Notes under the pieces: model-generated
What the model saw: only the letters and a program-made list of their open reading frames with translations
Databases searched by the model: none
Told to the model about the DNA's origin: nothing
Translations under genes and position numbers: made by a program
Shown here: positions 19,701 to 26,470 of the stretch, in pieces
Layout: the number at the start of each line of letters is the position of its first letter
Position numbering within the stretch: position 1 is the stretch's first letter
Assembly: GCA_039028695.1 (NCBI GenBank)
Contig: JBCCHN010000034.1
Span: 1-44,986, forward strand
Length of the DNA stretch: 44,986 nt
Reading direction: 5' to 3'
From: JANQKX01 sp039028695
Lineage (GTDB): Bacteria; Pseudomonadota; Alphaproteobacteria; Kiloniellales; Kiloniellaceae

Positions 19701-20698
19701 AGAATGCCATAGGACGTGGCACCGCTGGTCCTTATATCACCCTTGTTGGTGACTGTAACGCTGCCCCCGCTGGCACCAAGGACACCACTTGAGCCAAAAG
19801 CGAAGAGACCGCCGGCCCCGCCGCCGTCTCCACCGAAGCCACCCAGGCTCTGAACCAGAATGCCGTTAGCGTCATCCCCTTTGGTGAAAATGTTGCCAAA
19901 GTTCGTAACCCGGGCTTGGCCGCCATCGGCGCTGCTGCCCGCATCGCCGGCCTCGGCGCCGATTCCGCCCGCATCACCCGCATCGCCGCCGGCGCCGCCG
20001 AGGCTTTGCGTGTAGATGCCCTGAGCGCTGTCGTCATTTGTTGTGATGGTGCTTCTGTTGATAACTGAGGCCGTGCCGGCATCGCCCCCATCGCCACCGT
20101 CGCCACCATCACCATCGATACCGTCTCCCTCGCCACCATCACCGGCATCGCCGCCCTGACTTACCGCCAAAATGCCGTGGCTATAGTCGCCGCTGGTCGT
20201 AATGGTTCCCGAGCTTTCAACGCTTGCGTCGTCGGCGTCACCACCATTGCCGCCACCCCCGCCCAGACCAACGATGCCGGCGCCTTCGCCGCCATCCCCG
20301 CCTGAGCCGCCAATGGATTGACCGACGACTCCCTCGGCCGACTCGCCGGATGTTACAATGTTTTGGCTACCTCCTTCATAATCGATATCCACGGAACTGC
20401 CGTCGTTTCCCCCATCGCCACTGGTGCCGAGGGCATCGTCACCGTCATCGCCGCTACTTCCCTTACCCACCAAGCTGACGCCGGGATCTCCGCTGTCAGG
20501 GGTAATGTCGTCGGTCAGGCTATTGACGTCGAGAGTTTCAACGTCGGGGCTGGTTTCCGAGATTCCGCCAGATTCATCTCCATTACAGGTCGCAGTCGAG
20601 CCATTGATTGAGCAATCGGCTTGTAAGGGCGGTGAAGAAAGAGCACTGGCCAGCGCCGCCAAAGAGATTGCCTTGAGGAGGGAGTTTTTCTGCTGCAC
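12842..20698 (-). CDS. Giant glycine-rich repeat autotransporter (type V secretion)
   Basis: About 2,618 residues from the GTG at 20698. That start has AGGA seven bases upstream and gives a clean signal peptide (QQKNSLLK basic end, hydrophobic AISLAALASAL, cleavage after LQA). A TTG at 20821 would add 41 residues without hydrophobic character. The passenger holds about 31 copies of a roughly 45-70 residue unit centred on G-I-x-AQS-hG-GGGGxGG, expected to stack as a right-handed beta-helix with Gly-rich loops. The C-terminal ~300 residues are an outer-membrane autotransporter beta-barrel: alternating polar/hydrophobic strands, Gly/Tyr-rich, ending VKFVLPF with the terminal Phe needed for BAM insertion. 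It is probably a surface adhesin or exoprotein; no protease or lipase motif was seen. A Cys pair (CPQDSEALGEEAC) precedes the barrel. Confidence 0.92.
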   Translation of the reverse strand: MQQKNSLLKAISLAALASALSSPPLQADCSINGSTATCNGDESGGISETSPDVETLDVNSLTDDITPDSGDPGVSLVGKGSSGDDGDDALGTSGDGGNDGSSVDIDYEGGSQNIVTSGESAEGVVGQSIGGSGGDGGEGAGIVGLGGGGGNGGDADDASVESSGTITTSGDYSHGILAVSQGGDAGDGGEGDGIDGDGGDGGDGGDAGTASVINRSTITTNDDSAQGIYTQSLGGAGGDAGDAGGIGAEAGDAGSSADGGQARVTNFGNIFTKGDDANGILVQSLGGFGGDGGGAGGLFAFGSSGVLGASGGSVTVTNKGDIRTSGATSYGILAQSIGGDGGRADDTDGLVAVGGDGAGGGAGSTVNLTNSGDIITKDTVSLGILVQSVGGGGGDAGNSIGLASIGGSGDAGADGGAVSASNSGTIETQDDGSIGILVQSVGGGGGHGGDSDALVAIGGSAGGGGDGQSVSFTNTGDVSTEGDRADAISVQSIGGGGGKGGSAASVSTTVSIAVGGSGGSGGAGGEVQLNVDNTSSSANAEVSTVGDHSTGVLAHSTGGGGGSGGWALSASGGAYDVSVAVGGKGSDGGDGGRVQARFNGSIETQGDHSAGLSAQSAGGGGGSGGFAVSVAASAAGSLSVGVGGDSGGGGNGDKVDLKSWSDVETQGDHSPGIVGTSVGGGGGSGGFSVSVGASGTMAGDVSVGGSTDEGGNSSSVNLISRGDVSTAGVYSYGLQAQSVGGGGGNGGFAVGAAGAAGISASVGVGGSGAGGGTAGQVKANSRGDIATGGAHSHGILAQSLGGGGGSGGFSVSATVAAGAGVPVSVGGSSDGGGDGSNVEVISKGDISTSGSSASAIYAQSLGGGGGSGGFSVAAGITIDPDGPSATTGVSVGGSGSGGGIGDTVEVESTGDLQTGGANASAIFAQSVGGGGGDGGFSVEGTLTIGADGGGSIGVSLGGSAGDGGTADQVSVSSAGTVITAGNGSSGILAQSVGGSGGNGGFSVAGGVVAGGDGGSMTIDLGGAGGSGNTSGDVKVKSEGEIRTSGDNAAGILAQSVGGGGGNGGFAVGFDAGEQADVTVTLGGTGGPGNKGDRVAVDNSGRVVTEGKLSYGVQAQSIGGGGGNGGFAISGDLSTSVSMGAAIGGGAGSGEKAKKVTLSQSGSVTTRGEGAHGLLAQSIGGGGGNGGFAGTAEVTFGGTADVGVAVGGGAGSGASAGNVEVESGDGTIVTRQEGSIGIYAQSVGGGGGDGGFGFTADLGVGNADGDGPTTNVGVALGGSGGRGGTGGSVSVTNDSSIATRKVDSHGIQAQSLGGGGGNGGLAIAGSVSLSTTTSNNLNVSVGGTGGKGHTADDVVVDNSGDVTTQGGKSRGIFAQSVGGGGGNGGLSFSGSLAGGGTAGAPKNIEVSVGGNGGTGADGGEVTLINRGDVETLGYLAEGILAQSVGGGGGSGGLAADAILSYTGNGTNLNVSVAVGGTGAAGGEGDRVRLLNQGSVSTNNVASTAIYAQSVGGGGGNGGSSFTGVVGFTNPTVENPDERNLTVNVAVGGNAGDGASGGKVRVNNQGALTTTSGSSKGIFAQSVGGGGGSGGASDAFSMQIGSCSNPALAFCDPPDPTDKSMDIEVSIGGSGGEGGHGREVRIKNSGAIQTSGAGSDAIYAQSVGAGGGEGGNGELGQNIITGLPGDLIGDIQSFLDPPILFWQEIDVNVGGTGGAAGNGGQIVVGNSNTLITSGNRSAGIFAQSIGGGGGQGGNSEGAGFGVSVGGSAGAAGDGDSIAITNSGDIATSGNGSMGIFAQSIGGGGGVSGSVSQDILGIGTNFGIGVSVSEDGGFGGNGADVTIISESTIATEGAGGHAIWAQSIGGGGGLAGETGVDLGGLDFAGSAGDDGDAGDVTVTHNGDIVTHGRGAAGIFAQSASGDADGASGDGSDDYALSAQGVGGTVNIEVDGTIQSRGKFSKGIVAQSVGLNGNGNITVTTATESVISGGRDPNGTGTGQDAVAIQLLDGADNLIDNQGLVTTRNGVDGIAIEASEIYTDAGNTTPINNSVNNAGTIIGSIILNGDSNSLTNSGLIASGSSLDLNGNGNRFRNRGIISPGDQENIATTGVTGRYRQTAAGTYLADIAFADNVGEDESDLLDVTGVAHLGGKVTVNVLDGAFIEPDAPGETIILRAAGEIGTAELEAVDTAVVDYELRYGDNNRDVLIGWEVDFSAGGSALNRNQSAIATYITRSLQEGAIASVGQQAAQSEDLTSSANNIRADGLLAQPKPVPATVAPDDDPEDLHDVLNALLEAPDAATLSAIYNQLSPEPYAQTEAATVLSNLNFGRSLLDCPQDSEALGEEACGWIRFGGQQAERDGDFEDLGYSETALDLDLGLGGYVTENTGLVFGLSAGRSFLDTEGFASSRGYRFQAGAGVSYRYDATTFSTALIGGAAFYDVERNLTLVDPSLRTEGDQELYFGSGQLRVAHETDLGGGFTIQPSIEGWAGYFYQAAFSETGGGGANLDVESNGDFFAAIRPGLAVVGDMDDGYGNRLRPFIGGGVSYLVTGDNEASVTARLQGDDNQIPGFTVESGLERAYFDAEVGVEWVAPEGMTMRISGNAQIAKNYRSLGGSVKFVLPF
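14800..20350 (-). repeat. Protein-level tandem repeats, GGGGG-loop beta-helix units
   Basis: About 31 degenerate coding repeats, each ending in an AQS(V/I/L)GGGGG(N/S/D)GG-like loop. On the plus strand this appears as recurring CCGCCGCCGCC runs roughly every 140-210 bases. The units diverge in DNA and protein sequence, so they are old duplications rather than fresh tandem copies. Confidence 0.85.
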
Positions 20699-21153
20699 CG
20701 CACAATCCTGTCTGTTTTGACGATCTAGATCAGGATGTTGCTCGATGCTACTCCGATCCGACCGCCCGCCATACCTTGGCTCAATCCCCCCCTGGACCCC
20801 AGGGCCTTTCAGCTTAAACAAATAACAATTCAGAATTGAGCGACTTATTCCAATTTGACAGAAATTTTTCCGTTATCGTGGTTAGCAAAAGGTTAAATTG
20901 TTCAAAAAAAAGGAGCAGAGCCTGTGAGATACGCCTGCAGGAATTGGTTTGTTAGATCAGAGACCCGGAGGACCAGATTTTTAGGTCCCATTCTCTTTTT
21001 CATATCGGAATTAGCTCAACGGATTTGTCTAAATTGACAAACGGATCTCTTTTAATCTGTTCGGACCTGATGCTGTGGATGGCTCCCACCACCGGCATTT
21101 AGGTGCCAAAAAAAAGCGGGATCTGTTAGATCGGCTGGAAAGGGTGCCGTCCT
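20699..21153. other. Non-coding upstream region of autotransporter
   Basis: 455 bases without a supported gene. It is AT-richer than its surroundings around 20822-20910 and should contain the autotransporter promoter (minus strand), but no convincing -35/-10 pair stands out. Confidence 0.4.
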
Positions 21154-21360
21154 ATGATAGAAATGGCCATGATCGGGTTGGATCTTGCGAAGTCTGTGTT
21201 CAGATGCACAAGAATCACGCGACTGCAACGCCTGTTGTTCTTCACCGGTCGTAGCGTTGCCAAATTTTTGGTCGTTATAAGACGCTGCCGACCTCGCTCG
21301 CAGGTCAGCCCAAGCAGGGCAAGCAGACACCCGAGGAGAATTTGAACGCCGCCTTGGACA
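21154..21360 (+). pseudogene. Remnant of IS110-type transposase N-terminus
   Basis: Starts with IGLDLAKSVF, the DEDD-type opening of IS110-family transposases (first catalytic Asp in GxDLAK). After VF the frame shifts: reading the next frame gives QMHKNHATATPVVLHRS, a stop codon, then RCQIFGRYKTLPTSLAG. This matches the usual VVLRRKLRR-x-F-x-LPPCLxG layout. No full transposase, ends or target duplication are recognisable. The fragment is a decayed insertion upstream of the MscS gene. Confidence 0.55.
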
Positions 21361-21666
21361 GGTTTTTACATGGCGGAGAGATCGTAAGCCTTTCGAGTCA
21401 GCAATGGCTTTTTTCGTTTGGCGCCCACGCAATGACACAGCCAATAAAATTATTTGACGTTTCGCTTTGTCCCGTGCGTCCAAACAGGATGCAAAGCTCT
21501 CTCCTCGCGTTGTTCCAATAGTCTATGCTAAGACCGGTCCTTAGTCACTGGGGTGCCTTATCTTTAGGTTGGCTCCATTAGGCAATCGGATTGAACGATT
21601 TCCCTAAGGCATATCGCCATCGGCTAGGACCTGGCCAAAGACACACCATCCTATGGGGGGCAAGAG
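21361..21666. other. Intergenic stretch before the MscS gene
   Basis: 306 bases. The first part may continue the transposase remnant (open frame to about 21460 without recognisable motif). The remainder should hold the promoter of the channel gene; no clear elements were seen. Confidence 0.35.
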
Positions 21667-23031
21667 ATGTATGATTTCGACACTACGGCAATTTTGTCTT
21701 GGCTAGAAAATTTGCGAATGCAGATGGAGCATTGGTTCCTGGCCAAGGTCTTGGTTTGGTCGTCATTAGGTCAATTGTTGGCAGTTGCGTTGGGTTTGGC
21801 CGTCGCCCTTTTTTTGGGAGGAATTGTCTCAAAGAGGCTTTTGGAGTTCTCGTCAAACCAAAAATGGACGGAGCGAGGAATCCGCCTCTTTAACAAAATC
21901 GCTATTCCGCTCATCTTTCCGACAATCGCGCTTTTAATACTGTGGGCAATGACCGGACTCGCCGAGGGCTGGGAAATGCCGCGGGCAATTTTGAGCACGG
22001 GGGTAAATCTGATTGCTGTTTGGATCGTAATCCGATTAACCTCGAGCGTCATTCAAAACGAGAAATTGGCGCGGCTCATAGCAATTGCCGCTTTTGTCGT
22101 TGCAATCCTTAACGTATTTGAGCTCTTGCAGCCTGCGATTCAGGTTCTCGACGATACGGGTATCAACTTCGGTGGTGCCTATCTTTCGGTTTCGTCGATC
22201 TTATTGGGTGCGATTCAGCTTGCTGTCCTTCTTTGGCTTGCCGCTATTGGCTCGCGAATAGTGGGTCAACGAATCCAACAGGTCCAAAGCCTAACGCCAT
22301 CTATCCGCGTTCTGACGGGTAAGATCGTTGCGATCATTCTTTACGCCATTGCGATTTTGATCGTACTCGGAAACGTGGGAATCGATCTAACAGCCTTTGC
22401 CCTGTTCACAGGTGCCTTAGGCGTCGGCATTGGTTTTGGTCTGCAAAGGCCCATCGCCAATCTAATCAGTGGAGTCATACTGTTGTTGGATCGATCAATT
22501 AAGCCGGGTGACGTTATCGAAGTAGGCGATCCCAATCGCGAATCTGCGCAGCTATTTGGGTGGGTCACGGCTCTAAACGCGCGTTATGCTTCGCTGACCA
22601 CCCGGGATGGTACCGAGTGGCTGGTTCCCAATGAGGATTTGATCACTCAGCGGGTCATCAACTGGTCCTACGAACATAGCCATGTCCGGTTGCTAACGCC
22701 CTTCGGGGTCTCATTTGACTCCGATGTGCGCAAGGCGATGGAGCTTGCGGTGGAGGCCGCCAACGAAGTACCTCGGGTTTTGCAGGATCCGGCACCGGTA
22801 TGTCGATTGATGGGATTTGGCGACAGTTCTGCCGAACTGGAACTGCGAATTTGGATTAGTGATCCCACCAATGGAATAATTAATGTCCGCAGCGACGTTT
22901 TGCTCAAAATGTGGGAAAAGTTCTGCGAACATGGCATTCGAACACCACTTGCTCACCGTGATATATTCATTAAGAGCGGCTCTGAGATTAACATTAGAGA
23001 GTATCCAAGTTCACCGGATGCGGTAGCCTAA
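21667..23031 (+). CDS. MscS-family mechanosensitive ion channel
   Basis: 454 residues. About five membrane segments in the N-terminal half are followed by the MscS pore helix and beta-domain. The pore-lining and lipid-facing block LGVGIGFGLQRPIANLISGVILLLDRSIKPGDVIEV (about residues 255-290) and the beta-domain text GWVTALNARYASLTTRDGTEWLVPNEDLI are diagnostic. Such channels release solutes on hypo-osmotic shock, though larger members can also be specialised. A GGGGGCAAGAG stretch just upstream of the ATG provides a ribosome binding site. The gene appears monocistronic. Confidence 0.93.
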   Translation: MYDFDTTAILSWLENLRMQMEHWFLAKVLVWSSLGQLLAVALGLAVALFLGGIVSKRLLEFSSNQKWTERGIRLFNKIAIPLIFPTIALLILWAMTGLAEGWEMPRAILSTGVNLIAVWIVIRLTSSVIQNEKLARLIAIAAFVVAILNVFELLQPAIQVLDDTGINFGGAYLSVSSILLGAIQLAVLLWLAAIGSRIVGQRIQQVQSLTPSIRVLTGKIVAIILYAIAILIVLGNVGIDLTAFALFTGALGVGIGFGLQRPIANLISGVILLLDRSIKPGDVIEVGDPNRESAQLFGWVTALNARYASLTTRDGTEWLVPNEDLITQRVINWSYEHSHVRLLTPFGVSFDSDVRKAMELAVEAANEVPRVLQDPAPVCRLMGFGDSSAELELRIWISDPTNGIINVRSDVLLKMWEKFCEHGIRTPLAHRDIFIKSGSEINIREYPSSPDAVA

Positions 23032-23458
23032 AACTTACAACCGAAATAGACATTAGGATGAGCGGTTACCCGTTGCTAACTCAACAGCAGAGCCCAGGGA
23101 TAACCTTCCCTCAATGGATGAGTGGCTCTCTATAGCTGGATTTCGACGGGTCATACACTCGCTAAATCTGTCGGCGAACAAGTGTGACGAAGCCGTCAAT
23201 ACACTTGAAAAAGCTCTATGGGCTCTTGAGAAAGGTAAGCAGTTTCAAGATAAAAAGTTGGTGCCTAGAGGAAGGGTGCATTGGTTCACATTTCTAATCA
23301 ACTCCAGGGTTTGCACATGCATCAAGATCTTAACCTGGCAAAGAAAAGTCCTCGATTGGGCCTGCAAACGATCCTAAGCGAGTTCAGACTCTCATTCGTC
23401 TCGAATCTCTCGACGACGGAAATTCGAAATTCAAAAAAAGTTCTGGAATCGTGGCAGC
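23032..23458. other. Stretch between MscS and GntR genes; one doubtful small ORF
   Basis: Holds a plus-strand frame at 23114-23377 (87 codons). Its first half (DEWLSIAGFRRVIHSLNL, AVNTLEKALWALEKG) looks protein-like, but the second half is Trp/Cys-rich and unlike a normal protein, and no ribosome binding site precedes it. It may be a frameshifted relic of a small gene. I do not recognise the family. Confidence 0.3.
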
Positions 23459-24175
23459 CTAGACTTGGTGGAAGCCGTGCTGTGCGAGTAGTTCTGTAAT
23501 CAGTTTCATCGCTCGCGTCCGATGGGCAGTATGAATTCTTCGCGCCCGCTTGCCGTCACCCTCTTTAATGGCTTCGAAGACTTCTCGATGATCCGCATTT
23601 GATTGAAGAGGCAGCGGCCTCAGGCGCAGGGTCAAGAGTCTCGCACGGTGGACCTGATCATTGTAAGCGTTGACGGCCATCGTCAGCCGACGGTTACCTG
23701 AAAGATTAACCAGAAGGTCGTGAAAACGCTCGTCGGCGGATGCCCAGGCCTCACGATCATCGCTTTCCAAAGCGGTCTCCATTTCTTCTAGAACCGTTTC
23801 GACCGCGTAAATCTCGTCGGGCGCTAAATCACGCCTCGCGGCGGATTCCGCCGCGAGCCCCTCTAATTCCGTCAGAATCTGGTAGATTTCGGCCATGTCT
23901 TGTGCGGCTAACGGCAAAATTCTGATGCCACGCCTGGGGCGAACCTCAACCAACCCCTGCGCCTCTAGCACTAATGTGGCTTCACGAACTGGCGTGCGTG
24001 ACATGTCCAACATCTCAGCCAGTTCAGATTCTAAATGGCTGGAACCCGCGGGCAGGCGATTGTTCATAATCATCTCTCGTAAGATGGCCGTTGCCCGTTG
24101 AGTTTGAGAGATGTTTTTGCCGGTTTCAGTCTCAACAGTTTTAGAGATCATGTCACTGGTTTTATGAAGGGTCAT
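23459..24175 (-). CDS. GntR family transcriptional regulator (FCD/FadR subfamily)
   Basis: The N-terminal winged helix-turn-helix has the typical GntR layout: AILREMIMNNRLPAG, ESELAEMLDMSRTPVREATLVLEAQGLVEVRPRRGIRI. A helical FCD effector domain follows, with metal-type His residues in DERFHDLLVNLSGN and ADHREVFEAIKEGD and a final HRTRAM helix. It is the last gene of a three-gene minus-strand operon, and its preferred ATG (24175) overlaps the end of the oxidoreductase gene by 14 bases; ATG 24151 is the alternative. It probably controls both arms of the divergent tetronate locus, binding an acid-sugar metabolite. Ligand and operator are inferred only. Confidence 0.9.
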   Translation of the reverse strand: MTLHKTSDMISKTVETETGKNISQTQRATAILREMIMNNRLPAGSSHLESELAEMLDMSRTPVREATLVLEAQGLVEVRPRRGIRILPLAAQDMAEIYQILTELEGLAAESAARRDLAPDEIYAVETVLEEMETALESDDREAWASADERFHDLLVNLSGNRRLTMAVNAYNDQVHRARLLTLRLRPLPLQSNADHREVFEAIKEGDGKRARRIHTAHRTRAMKLITELLAQHGFHQV

Positions 24176-25208
24176 GGGAGAGCTCAATTCGCTGACCGAT
24201 CTCTGCAGAACGATAAACGGCAGCTTCAATTTCTAGGTTGCGCAGATAGGATAATGCCGTGTTCTCCAACGGTCTCCCATCGAGCAAACCTGATACGACA
24301 TGGGATTGAAGGGCGTGAACGCAATCGCCTCCGAACCCGTTCTTTGGCTGCGCGCCCAAGATCTCGATCTCCGTCACAGTGTTTTTGCTCCGAAACCATA
24401 AGGACCCGTCGCCGCGCAGCTTAATCTCGCCCTTGGTTCCCTCAACACTGGCTTCCCCCATGGTTTGCCTGTGGTCCTCGGCTGGATGATCTAAAAGACG
24501 ATTCCCGTCGAAAACAGCCCTCAGTCCATCTTTATAACCGAAAAGGATCATACCTGCATCCTCTCCGCAAATTGTTGGGTTTAGCTGCCGTAGATCCGCA
24601 TAAACCGTTGTTGGCTCACCCAATAAATAGCGAAAGGTATCGATCCAGTGAATGGCTGTTTCGTGGACCAGAAATTTGGGCATTTTTTGGAAGCTGGGTT
24701 GGCGGGAGAGGTAGGCGTCTGGATCTTGCCCGTCACCTGGCCGCAACCGAAACGTAACCTGGAGGAGCTGGCCAACACGCTCACGTTCCAGCTCGCCTTT
24801 TAGGGCACGGTACCATGGCTGGAACCTGAAATTCTCATGTACGATCAAAGGAACGCCCGCTGCTTCGCATTTATTGGCGATAGCGGTGGCTTCAGAGAGG
24901 TCGCTGCAAAAGGGTTTTTGACAGATAATCGCCTTGGCTTGAGTCTCCAAGGCAAGGGAAATCAAAGGGCCATGGGAAAGAGGCGGCGTAATTATATCAA
25001 CCAAGTCGGGCTGTTCCGACATGAGCATTTCGGCCGCATCGCCGTAGGTAGGGCTTGTAAAGGCTCGCGCCTTGGAATTGTCTTGATCTGCTACGGCAAC
25101 CAACTCGACATCGCGAATTCTTTTCCAGGCATCATAATGGAATTGGGCAAAGTAACCCGCACCAATGCCCGCCACTTTTAGGGGCGCCTGCAGATCACTC
25201 ACTTTCAA
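24162..25208 (-). CDS. Gfo/Idh/MocA family oxidoreductase
   Basis: 348 residues. The N-terminal Rossmann domain has VAGIGAGYFAQFHYDAW (dinucleotide loop) and ELVAVAD. Next comes the family motif around IICQKPFCSDLSEA, where the usual EKP is QKP, then a C-terminal alpha/beta substrate domain including VHETAIHWIDTFRYLLGEP with the His/Asp pair. These enzymes oxidise a hydroxyl of sugars or sugar acids with NAD(P). The start is TTG at 25208, immediately after the TAG of the upstream dehydrogenase and preceded by AAGGGA; the genes are tightly coupled. In context it could oxidise the four-carbon acid sugar before OtnK acts. Confidence 0.9.
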   Translation of the reverse strand: MKVSDLQAPLKVAGIGAGYFAQFHYDAWKRIRDVELVAVADQDNSKARAFTSPTYGDAAEMLMSEQPDLVDIITPPLSHGPLISLALETQAKAIICQKPFCSDLSEATAIANKCEAAGVPLIVHENFRFQPWYRALKGELERERVGQLLQVTFRLRPGDGQDPDAYLSRQPSFQKMPKFLVHETAIHWIDTFRYLLGEPTTVYADLRQLNPTICGEDAGMILFGYKDGLRAVFDGNRLLDHPAEDHRQTMGEASVEGTKGEIKLRGDGSLWFRSKNTVTEIEILGAQPKNGFGGDCVHALQSHVVSGLLDGRPLENTALSYLRNLEIEAAVYRSAEIGQRIELSHDPS

Positions 25209-26318
25209 CTAAAAAAGTCCCTTCAGGTTGTCACGAATAGCTTGCGCCATGGCATCGGTGCCATCTTCACCACCCAAATCAGGTGTCATCACTTGGCCTT
25301 GCACCAGGACTTGGTCTGCGGCAGCGCGCAATCGGATCGCGGCTTCAGCCAAACGGGGTAAATTTTTTCGATCGCCTAACCAATCCAGCATCATGGCACC
25401 AGACAGAATCATTGCAACCGGATTGGCGATTCCTTGGCCCGCGATGTCGGGCGCGCTTCCATGGCAGGGCTGAAAGACGGCATGTTCGTCCCCCAAGTCA
25501 GCTGATGGGGCCAGCCCTAATCCACCCATAAGCCCTGCCCCCAGGTCTGAAAGAATGTCACCAAACATGTTCTCGGTTACCAAAACATCGAGTGACCAGG
25601 GTGCCTGGACCATACGCAGGGCGGCAGCGTCCACGTATAAGTGATCCGACTTTAGATCTTTATGAGTGGTTGCAACTTCATCAAAAATACTGCGGAAGAA
25701 GGCAAAAGCGCGAAAGACATTTGCTTTGTCCACGCAAGTAACACAGCCGTGGCCGATGCCTGACGCATTCCGCCTCTCGGCGAGTCGAAAGGCCAATGAA
25801 AAAAGTTTCTCACTTACTCTTCGAGTGATCAGAAGCGTTTCTCTTGCTTCGTCTTGATCAACATAACCCTGACCGCGTGACCAAAAAAGGCCTTCGGTGG
25901 ATTCTCGGATTAGCATGAAATCCACCGATTGGTCAGCATGTAGCTTAAGAGGTGAGGCTTGGCCCGGACTCAGTCGTACCGGTCGCAATCCGGCATAGAG
26001 GCCTAATTCTTGGCGGAGTTCAATTTGAGGTGAAATCTCCGTACCGTCGGGATAGCGAATATCTGGTAGGCCCATGGCCGACAACAAAATTGCATCTGCC
26101 TCTTTTGCCTTATCAAGCGAAGCGTCAGGTAATGATGTCCCTGATTTCTGATAGTGTGTTGCGCCGGCGGGTAAGGAGGTAAACCTGAATTCAAACTCAC
26201 CTGAGAGAGATGCGATCTCTTTCAGGATGGAAAGAGTAGGCGCCATAACCTCCGGGCCGATGCCATCTCCTTCAAAGACTGCGATATTCAGTTCGCTTGG
26301 CATCCTCCGCCGCTCCAT
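25209..26318 (-). CDS. Isocitrate/isopropylmalate/tartrate dehydrogenase family protein
   Basis: 369 residues, full length for the beta-decarboxylating dehydrogenase family. Visible blocks are AVFEGDGIGPEV at the start, LIRESTEGLFWSRG (substrate loop), ETLLITRRVSEKLFSLAF, CVDKANVFRA (the usual HKANV lysine kept, His replaced by Asp), and DAAALRMVQAPWSLDVLVTENMFGDILSDLGAGLMGGLGLAPSAD. The NAD-type C-terminal block is QPCHGSAPDIAGQGIANP. Enzymes of this family oxidise the hydroxyl beta to a carboxylate and often decarboxylate. The substrate loop differs from LeuB and resembles tartrate-dehydrogenase-like members. It is the first gene of the minus-strand operon, divergent from tctC, so an acid-sugar substrate is likely. 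Confidence 0.88.
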   Translation of the reverse strand: MERRRMPSELNIAVFEGDGIGPEVMAPTLSILKEIASLSGEFEFRFTSLPAGATHYQKSGTSLPDASLDKAKEADAILLSAMGLPDIRYPDGTEISPQIELRQELGLYAGLRPVRLSPGQASPLKLHADQSVDFMLIRESTEGLFWSRGQGYVDQDEARETLLITRRVSEKLFSLAFRLAERRNASGIGHGCVTCVDKANVFRAFAFFRSIFDEVATTHKDLKSDHLYVDAAALRMVQAPWSLDVLVTENMFGDILSDLGAGLMGGLGLAPSADLGDEHAVFQPCHGSAPDIAGQGIANPVAMILSGAMMLDWLGDRKNLPRLAEAAIRLRAAADQVLVQGQVMTPDLGGEDGTDAMAQAIRDNLKGLF

Positions 26319-26381
26319 AAGTTGGCCTTTGAAAGGGCCTCACAAAAACTCGACCACGATATCGTGACTGTCTCGTTTAAA

Positions 26382-26427
26382 ACATTACAATGTGGTTGAC
26401 AATGTATTTTTTAATGTATACGTCATT
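26382..26427. promoter_or_regulatory. Phased AATGT repeats and inverted repeat in divergent promoter region
   Basis: AATGT occurs at 26389, 26401 and 26413, exactly 12 bases apart. The first also forms an inverted repeat with ACATT at 26382-26386 (two-base centre). The third forms AATG-N7-CATT with 26424-26427. A consensus -35 TTGACA at 26396-26401 overlaps the second copy. This is a likely binding site for the locus's GntR regulator over the tctC promoter. The repeats are read directly; the protein assignment is inference. Confidence 0.5.
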
Positions 26428-26470
26428 CTATGCATTAGAAAAATCGCGAATCGTCTAGGAGGAGGAATTG

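Noticed and set aside
14800..20350. Regularly spaced CCGCCGCCGCC blocks resembling a repeat array or CRISPR
   Set aside because: The blocks encode the Gly-rich loops of one intact protein, spacing varies, and no unique spacers or cas genes exist.
13013..20720. Many long plus-strand open frames, up to 359 codons (14693-15772), opposite the autotransporter gene
   Set aside because: They are shadows of the GC-rich glycine repeats. They have low-complexity Ala/Pro/Arg composition, no ribosome binding sites and no domain motifs.
20699..20821. Upstream TTG start for the autotransporter adding 41 residues
   Set aside because: No ribosome binding site, and it buries the signal peptide behind a polar segment; an extended autotransporter signal region is possible but the segment lacks its usual pattern.
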